Shown here: positions 55,075 to 62,000 of the stretch, in pieces
Layout: each line of letters begins with the position of its first letter
How positions within the stretch are numbered: position 1 is the first letter of the stretch
NCBI RefSeq assembly: GCF_030272615.1
Contig: NC_081412.1
Span: 686,584,583 to 686,646,582, forward strand
Source of the DNA: Cryptomeria japonica
Lineage: Eukaryota; Streptophyta; Pinopsida; Cupressales; Cupressaceae
Reading direction: 5' to 3'
DNA length: 62,000 bases
Program-made: the position numbers and the translations under genes
The notes under the pieces: model-generated
The model's input: only the letters and a program-made list of their open reading frames with translations
Told to the model about the DNA's origin: nothing
Database searches by the model: none

Positions 55075-56266
55075 TGTAAAGCGGAAAATCGCGATCGAAC
55101 CCTAGTTGCTCTCCCCTCTTCCAACTCCAAGGAGAGAGAAGGGAGATTCGCTAGGGTTGATGGTTTTCACTTAAGGGAGAAACTTTACATTCAAAAGAGG
55201 GGTTGAAACCCACAAGATCCAATCCCACACAATACAAGATTGGATGCTAAATGTGTTTCAAGGGTTAAGACAGCAAGGCTACCCTCTTTTGTAAAGAATG
55301 TGCATAGAGGAATTAAGCTAGGAATGCATAGAAAATGACAAAGATTCGTTTATAAACTGAGATAGGGATATAGGATGAAGCTAGGGACCTGGAATTAGCA
55401 GTAAAATGTCGATACGGCGTTGTCCTGCAAATTTGAGCAAAAGTTGTCGGGACGATGGCGCCCGGCGCCACGGTCCTCCGAAAAAATCCGCGAAACGAAG
55501 GGGGATCTGTTCGTCTCTGCACAAGGATTCCAGATCTTCAATTTCAGCCGCGTACCTGCAACCTACACACAGAAAAGCGAAGACGATTGGGGGGTTAGGG
55601 ATTAGGGGTTTGCCTTTAGGTCAAACCCCGGTTTTGGAATTAACCAAGAAATGAGCAAGTGCTGTAAATGTAAATGACTGTAAAATAAGTACTAATACCT
55701 TGTTCTAAGGATGTTTGTATCCTTATGTGCGAAGGTATAGATGTTGTATGTTGTATGTTGTAGCATGTAGTATGTGATCTCCTCTTCAATGGTTGAATCC
55801 TTGTCTTGAATGCAACACTTAGCCTTGAATGGAGACTTGAAATGATCAATTGCTTGAAGGAATGCTTGAATGCTTGAATGCTTGAGTATAGTTTCCACGC
55901 TTTTTCCATCATATCAAATGAAAGAGGAAAATGTAGTTTATATACTTGTCATTTAGGGCTGATAGACTGATTTTCCCGACCTTAGGCCGACCAGGAAAGT
56001 TAATTTCCAAATTGCAAACAAAAAGACCCGAGACCCTTTAGGAGACCGGGCCCAAAATAGGACCCAGGGACCAGGGCGCTGGGCGCCATGGTCCCACCTC
56101 CCGGGACAGCAAGGTGCAAGGAGGTTCAGGCCAGGGTGCTTGAAAAATGCAGTTTTTAGTGTCGTGAGCAAGTTTCAGGGTCTCCATTCAGGTTGTGTGT
56201 TGCGTCACCATCGTGAAGACCGAAATGCAGTCAAAATTGCAAGTGTCGCAATTTTAGGACACTACA
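55075..56266 (-). repeat. Element E 5' LTR (right copy)
   Basis: 1192 bp. TATA-like TATATAAAC read on - at about 55937-55944. Inside is a GC-rich word CCCGGCGCCACGGTCC (about 55461-55476) also present in the leader. Confidence 0.95.
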
Positions 56267-56271
56267 ATAAG

Positions 56272-57787
56272 AAGGCAAAACTGTCGCACTAGCTACATCA
56301 TCAGGTGCAATAGGTGGTGTGATATCAATAGAAGGAGATGAAATGCAAGGCTCAAGAATGGGGTCACATGTGAGAACCCCCAAGTTCAAATGCCCAAAGT
56401 TCTCCTCAAAATTTGAATCATCAACATAGGAAGAACCAACCTCATCAATAGGACCAAAATCTGAAAAAGAGTACAACCGAGATGCATGATCAACTACCCC
56501 AGTCGCAATGATAGCTCCACTCTCCAAGTCTCTAAAGATAACTGAATCAGGTGTGAACTCCACATTTTTCCTAGTTGCCCCATGTGTGATTTGATAGATG
56601 GAAAGAAGATTATTTGTCAAGTGGGGTACACACAACACATCATTGAAAGAGTTATCCCCAATGGCAATAGATCCTTTGCCAATCACATCCATGTATGTAT
56701 GATTGCCCATCAAAATTTGTGGCATGTGGCAAGGCTCACATTTAGAAAACATAGACTGCGAAGATGCCATATGATGAGAAGCCCCTGAATCTAGAAGCCA
56801 TCTCCCTGAATCATGACTTGTAGTAGCACAAAGAGCTTGTCCCTTTCCTTTATCTATCTCAAAAGAGTGATCCTTTTCTTTATCCTTGGAAGAAGAAGCC
56901 AATGTAGACATTCTAGAAGGTAGGTTGATTCTATTCTTCTCAAGAAGATTCTTCAACTCATCAATATCCTTATTATAACAATGATGTTCATCATGTCTTG
57001 ACTTCTTGCAATATCCACAAAAAAGATTGTCCTTATATGATTTCCTCGTAGGTGAGAATGGTGAATCACCTTGTTGTGGAGAGGAAGATAGTGCTCCATC
57101 TTGTTGTGGTTTAGACTTAGGTTGCTTTTGATTCTTGCCTTTTCCTTGATTACTTTGATTCCCTTTGTTAGCCACCAAAGCTTGTGACTTTGTATATTTG
57201 AGAATCCCCATCGTGGTCAACTTAGATTGCTCAAGTATCAACATCTTCGTGAATGAATCAAATGAGGGAGAAGTGTATGTGGAACCTTGAGCTAACCTAT
57301 GGGTGTGAAAGCTAGATACAAAGGCTGCATACTCTGAAGGAAGCTTGTCCAACAAGTTATAAACCAATTGAGCATCCTTTTTGTCAATTCCACAATCCTT
57401 TAGCTTTTCTCTTAACTCAATTGCTTTTGTGACATAACCTTGGATTGTATCAAAATCCTTGGGATCCAAATTTGTGAGTTCACTATCAAGCTTATATCCC
57501 TTAATCTCATCAACTTGACCATACAATTTCTTAAAAATATCCCAAGCCTCTTTAATTATTGTACACTTATCAATGTGAAAAATGAGGTCATCTGATACAT
57601 ACTTTCTAAGAGTTCCAAGTGCCATAGCATTCTTAGTAAGCCATTGAATTTGAGCATTAGGATCAGCCTTAGGATCAGGTGGTGCTATAATAGTTTCATT
57701 TATATAATGAATGAGTCCTTTTTCCATTAGTTTACTCCATGATGCATAATTATGAGGAGTTAAAAGGGGAAATTTAGGAGAACCCAT
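56272..57787 (-). CDS. Gag and protease of element D
   Basis: The open frame starts at a Met at 57835, but MGSPKF at 57787 is the likely start because B has the same Met. The UBN2-type Copia Gag is intact (LLTPHNYASWSKLMEKGLI, AMALGTLRKYVSDDLIFHI, EAWDIFKKLYGQVDEIKGYK). A CX2CX4HX4C knuckle (CGYCKKSRHDEHHC) follows at about 57015-56974. The protease motif WLLDSGASHHM near 56800-56765 is intact, followed by VIGKGSIAIGDNSFNDVLCVPHLTNNLLSIYQITHG. No stop interrupts it up to E's insertion at 56272. Gag packages RNA; replication would need RT and integrase from another element. Confidence 0.92.
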
Positions 57788-58607
57788 AGCACCAAAATGA
57801 AAAAATACAAGATAGAGAGAGGCACAATCACACAAGACACCCCCCCAAAATACTCAATCAAGAAATCCGCTCAAAATGGTGATTTTGGCACTTTATACTT
57901 AGTGCGTATACAATGGGCCACTTGCAAAACAAGGCAAAGTGGACTTCTGATTTCAATTTATAACTTCTCAAAATGAGATCTAAGAGACTTCAACAAATAC
58001 TGCTAGTGATCTAAACTGAGATCCAAGCAAAATGCAAGTACCAAATATGCCAAAATTGGCCAAATACTGAAAGTACATTTTCTACTTAAAATCACTGCAA
58101 ACAAATGACAGATTATGAAAGTAGATGAAAAAATATGCACTTTAAAAAAAAATAGCACCTGAAAATGAGTCCATCTGAGCCCAAACGAAGCCTCCAAAGT
58201 TGTAAAAATCGAGAATTCATGATTTCTGAAAAACCTGTATTCGAAAATCAGAAAACTCCTGCACCACTGTACAGATCACAAAATTCTATCCCAAAACAAA
58301 AAAAAATGCTCGAAAAAACAAGTCCGGATGAGTGAGATATCGTTATTTGAAAATTGCCTGCAAAATTATAATTTCTGGAAAATTTCTGCCCAAGCGTCAA
58401 ACTTCAAATGCCTCTAGATTTGGCCTCTAAAGTCTGATTTGGATGAAACAAAAGGCAAAAATGACTTTCTTGGACCTCCTCAATCCAATGGTAACCATAG
58501 ATTTGACCTATCAAGCTTCAATAAAAACCTGCAGCAAAAAGCTCCAAAATACACAATCTCAAATAGCATCAAATTTCTCTCAATTGGCAAACCATTGACA
58601 CTCTAAT
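57788..58607 (-). other. Element D leader
   Basis: About 0.8 kb, no gene. It shares parts with B's leader (GGCCCATTGTATACGCACTAAG near 57900). A C8 run at 57839-57846 corresponds to B's G runs. Confidence 0.65.
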
Positions 58608-58620
58608 GGCTCTGATACCA
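58608..58620 (-). promoter_or_regulatory. Element D primer-binding site (tRNA-iMet)
   Basis: On -, TGGTATCAGAGCC abuts the 5' LTR exactly. Confidence 0.93.
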
Positions 58621-59088
58621 TGTGAGATTTTTCCAAGATCAAGAGGTAATGGAAAGTACAAATAAGAGAGAACAAAATAGATGATAGAAATAAACTGTAT
58701 TCTATCAAGATGAAAATACTGATCAACTAGATCATCAATCAATCGTTACATATAATGAATATGAGCCTCCTTATATAGGCAAGGCTATATGGATATGTGA
58801 GCACACAAATATGACATGTCTCTCAATAAGAAACAAAGGTAGGTAGGAGATAGGTGTGGGTAGGTAAGAGAAACAATATAATATTCCACATGAGGTGGAT
58901 CACCCACTGAATGTGGAGTGTAACAACAAGATCACACCATAAAAGGTGGAAATTCTTCTACACACACTATCCCAATGTGGCACAAACACCCAAGTGTCTC
59001 ATACCCAAACTACTATGAAATGCATGTACCTAAGTAAACTTAAGTAAGGTGTAATAATATCCAAGATGAATAATTATTTACACCAACA
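58621..59088 (-). repeat. Element D 5' LTR
   Basis: 468 bp; matches 28262-28342 plus 47225-47611. TATATAAGG-type box on - near 58771. Confidence 0.95.
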
Positions 59089-59093
59089 ATTAT

Positions 59094-59542
59094 TAACTCA
59101 TCAATTAATAAATAATAAATTCATTTAAGCAAAAACTGCTAAATAATTGACAAGAGATATTATTAATCTCAATTAATCTTTTTAATCATTGTAGGAATTA
59201 ATTAAATTAACTCTAGCAATTGGATTTTTAAATCCCATGATTTATTTTAACAATAATTATAATGTGTCTAAAATTTGACTAAAGGGCTAAATAAGTCCAT
59301 AATAAAATTTGCCCTATAAAGTTTAATCTCGACAAGCCTAAATTTAGGTGGACTTCAATAATCCCCCTCAAGCCAATTAACTTACAAAAATCGCTATGAA
59401 GTTTCAAAGATTAAACTCCAAAAGTATTTTAAATGTAAAACATCATATTTAACTGATTGTATAATCTTTTATAAAATGGGAATGTTTAAATAAAATAATT
59501 AAATTCAAGTTAGATTTATACATTCATATTTTTAACTATATA

Positions 59543-59578
<36 letters not shown>

Positions 59579-59769
59579 TACACATACACATACACATACA
59601 CATATATATACATTTATATATTCATTAAACACATATATTTATATATGAGGATATTTATTTTCTAAACCAACATTATTATAAAAATATCCATGTAACCTAA
59701 TTAAAAATATTATAAAATGCCCTCTCAATCCATATTTTTTTCTTTACAACTTCAAGACTATCCTAACCC
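59094..59769. repeat. Element H LTR or internal sequence, continued
   Basis: Resumes after D's right target duplication (59089-59093). AT-rich; no protein motif. The end of the LTR could not be located. Confidence 0.5.
59536..59615. repeat. Compound microsatellite (TA)n(TGTA)n(CACATA)n
   Basis: TA units, then about seven GTAT units, then four ACACAT units and TA again. Confidence 0.95.
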
Positions 59770-60115
59770 AAACCGGGTTAGGGTTTTATGTTTTTGTGCA
59801 GGGCCGAGGGTGAGTGGGTGGAGGTGGTTAGAGGTGGCCGCAGGGTTTAATGGAGGTGCAACGGTGGTGGAGACCATGGGGGTTCCCCGCAGGGACAGCC
59901 GCAGTCGTGCCTGTGGGTCACGACCCACAAAGGAAGCCTTGGCCGCCGCTGTGGGACGCGGCCCGTAGCACGGCTGCTATCGCCAATGTGGGGCGCTACC
60001 CATAGGGGGGGTGAAGCCACCTCGTCTGTGGGTTGCGGCCCACAGTGCGGTTGCGGTCGCCGCCCACAGCGCGAGGGGGGGGGGAGGGCGAGGCTCCCCT
60101 TTTTTGTTTATTCTT
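59770..60115. other. GC-rich island with repeated palindromes
   Basis: A ~340 bp GC-rich block in AT-rich surroundings. Palindromic words recur: TGTGGGTC-AC-GACCCACA (59912-59929), CTGTGGG...CCCGTAG (59949-59968), TGTGGG...CCCATA (59986-60004), CTGTGGG-TTGCGG-CCCACAG (60026-60045), and a half unit CGCCCACAGCGCG (60060). ORFs over it have no known domain. One telomere-like GGGTTAGGGTTTTA stands at 59777. Confidence 0.7.
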
Positions 60116-62000
60116 TTTTAAAAAAAAATTATTTAAATCTTTTTTTTTTAACATATATATATATATATATTTATTTATATGTATATATATGTAATTTAAG
60201 GGATAGATTTAGTGCAGGTTTATCTAAGTAGATATTTTATTTTCCTAACTTTTTAAATCATGCAAAAATTATTAAAATACTGACAACATGGAAATAGAGG
60301 CAAAATTTCTTTTATTTACTTTCAACAATCTATTTATACTTCTTTTTCCTAAAATCACATAAAGCAGGTTTTCAAAAATAACAAATTTAACTAGGGTATT
60401 TCTTTTTCTTTTGACAAATCTAGTTGCTAACTTTAGAGATAGTCTATTAAGTCTAGATTTATTTTCTGCAATAAGGAAAATGACAGAATTTAATGAATTT
60501 TAATAGCAACTATATTAGACTAGAAATCATTTGAAATAATCCTTAGAGATAGACAAATTAAATCTTTTTAACCATAATTTGTAAAAGGAATAAAATGCTT
60601 ACTTTTCTCTTACTAACATGCAAGCTTATTACTTCTCTCATTTCCATTTTTTCAATATGCATAAAGAAATAAAATGAACTTTTATTTCCAAAAATAACAT
60701 GAATACAACATGTTTTATTTCCATAACTATAGGAGCTTAATCCAAAAATAAAAATTTCATTTTTGCAATAATAACTTAATATAACAATGCATTTCTTTAA
60801 AGCATATTTAAAATACAATATAGTTAACATTACAAATGGGTGAGATACCCATCTAGTCTCTCATTTCTATTAAATGAGGACTTTAAATAAAATGAATACA
60901 TTTCTTTTTCAAATAAATACAACATATAGCTTTTCTTTTACATTGTTGCAACTAAAATATAATATCCCATTCCCAAATCTTTTTCTGCAAATCAAGTAAA
61001 ACCAACAACTTCCAACTTGTCTTTTTCTTTTCTTTCCAAGCAACCTGCAAATAAATCAAAAGGCTATGACCATGGAGAGCTCACCTCCTAGCCTAGGCTT
61101 ACTAGAAGCCACCCCCGAGCTTGGAGAACCAAGCCCTAGACAGGTTACACTCAAGCAAACACAACAAGCAAGGGAAAAACATACAACAAACACTTTCCCA
61201 ACCAAGGCTACACTTCATCACAAAATGTGATGTTTTTACATGGGTGGAAGTGGACCAAAAACCCTAAGGAGACTGCAAGACTGGTAGATCACAAAGCCAT
61301 CTCATGGAAAACAAAGATATTTCATAAGTTCATTAACCCCACATCCTTATGCCCCCTAAGGCATTCATGCCATACTTTCTCTCCTTATGACCCCCAAATG
61401 CATAAACAAGGCCATGCAGCAAGGGTCACATATACAACCCTTGAGATCACTCTCATAATGAGAGTCTCTCACTCGAGGGATGTCAAACTCCTTCCACCCA
61501 CAAGACCACCCTACTCTCCCAAGAGTAGAGGGCCTTGGTTACTCCCAAATCATAAGAAAATGCATAAAAGAAATAACAAATAGGTCACATAATAATTTCA
61601 CAAAGGAAAATACAAGAAAACAACTTATACATACAACCAATCTTTCCAACAAAAACATGCAACGTGAAAGGGAGAAGATGAACCAACCTTCAATCTACCC
61701 AAAGGTTTGCTAGAACTAGTTTGAGGATGAGCAATCCAATTCCACAATCCTTTCTTCTACACTTATCCAAATTTCTATCCCAAAACTATTCTTTTTCAAA
61801 ATTGCATGATCTCCAAAAAATGGAGAGTGGGTGATTACCCACAAAGTCTCTAATCCTTACCTAAAAAGACCTCAGTGAGAGTTCTCACAGGTTACTAAAA
61901 TTGAAAAAGGAAAAAGTAAGAGAAAGTGGGAAAAAGAATCTCACATCAAAAAGGAAGGTTATCTAACCTAGATGGTACCTTCTAATTTGAATTTCCGCTT
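60116..62000. other. No gene recognised to the window end
   Basis: AT-rich, with T runs at 60100-60150 and a TA microsatellite at 60154-60170. Open stretches on + at 61227-61583 and on - at 60830-60558 show no domain. It presumably belongs to H or to the sequence that H interrupts. Confidence 0.4.

Larger units (their letters stand above)
48525..56266 (-). mobile_element. Element E: Gypsy gag-protease element without RT or integrase
   Basis: LTRs 48525-49715 (1191 bp) and 55075-56266 (1192 bp), TGTAAAGCGG...CTACA. TSD ATAAG at 48520-48524 and 56267-56271. Reads on -: PBS at 55053-55071, one long frame 53899-50456, then about 740 bp of non-coding DNA and the PPT. No RT, RNase H or integrase motif found. 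About 25 LTR differences by eye, about 2%. It sits in D's ORF. Confidence 0.95.
28262..59088 (-). mobile_element. Element D: second copy of the B family, hosting C and E
   Basis: Ends TGTGAGATTTT and CACCAACA; TSD ATTAT at 28257-28261 and 59089-59093. The left LTR is split by C; without C and one TSD copy it is 81+387 = 468 bp, the same as the right LTR (58621-59088). The internal ORF is split by E. Reads on -, with iMet PBS at 58608-58620. Own length without C and E is about 4.2 kb. Like B it encodes Gag, protease and the acidic tail, and no RT or integrase. LTRs differ by roughly a dozen bases by eye, about 3%. Confidence 0.95.

Noticed and set aside
61227-61713. ORFs of 118 and 77 aa near the window end
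   Set aside because: Low-complexity composition, overlapping frames and no recognisable domain.

Overview
This 62 kb window looks like intergenic DNA from a large plant nuclear genome, probably a gymnosperm such as a conifer (inference). I found no intact host gene. Almost everything is LTR retrotransposon, Ty1/Copia and Ty3/Gypsy, nested in one another. The target-site duplications (TSDs) were read directly. The only host-like coding trace is a decayed pentatricopeptide-repeat (PPR) gene fragment at about 21.6-23.4 kb.

Left block (1-13.4 kb): a degenerate tandem-repeat region is split by Copia-type element B (718-13419, + strand, TSD CTAAT). B's left LTR is itself split by Copia element A (814-8459, - strand, TSD ACACT/ACAGT). 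A carries broken gag, protease, integrase, RT and RNase H. B has gag, a protease motif and an acidic tail, but no integrase, RT or RNase H.

Middle (13.4-28 kb): a solo LTR of a Copia family (F); the 3' end and LTR of another element (G); an AT-rich stretch with a ~500 bp degenerate duplication; then a ~3.9 kb LTR-like unit (J) with 22 bp perfect inverted ends. J carries the PPR remnant and is followed by a primer-binding site (PBS) and a gag-position ORF with three protein repeats. J is cut by Copia element I, and I is cut by the LTR of element H, which runs past the window end.

Right block (28-59 kb): H's LTR is split by D (28262-59088, - strand, TSD ATTAT), a second copy of the B family. 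D's left LTR holds C, an 18.9 kb Gypsy element of the dual-RNase-H (Tat-like) type (28343-47219, + strand, TSD GTATT). D's ORF holds E, a Gypsy gag-protease element without RT or integrase (48525-56266, - strand, TSD ATAAG). The inferred nesting is J > I > H > D > (C and E). LTR divergence agrees: C about 0.5%, E about 2%, D about 3%.

Most notable: (1) element C carries an antisense plant-mobile-domain gene with its own TATA-like box, and two arrays of AGCGCTATTG with ~20 nt spacing, one downstream of each promoter and each in that promoter's sense orientation; (2) C has an unusually long (39 nt) primer-binding match to tRNA-Trp; (3) the B/D family encodes gag, protease and a conserved acidic tail but no polymerase or integrase, and D's frame is continuous across the E insertion; (4) nearly all nonsense mutations in A, C and E fit cytosine deamination.
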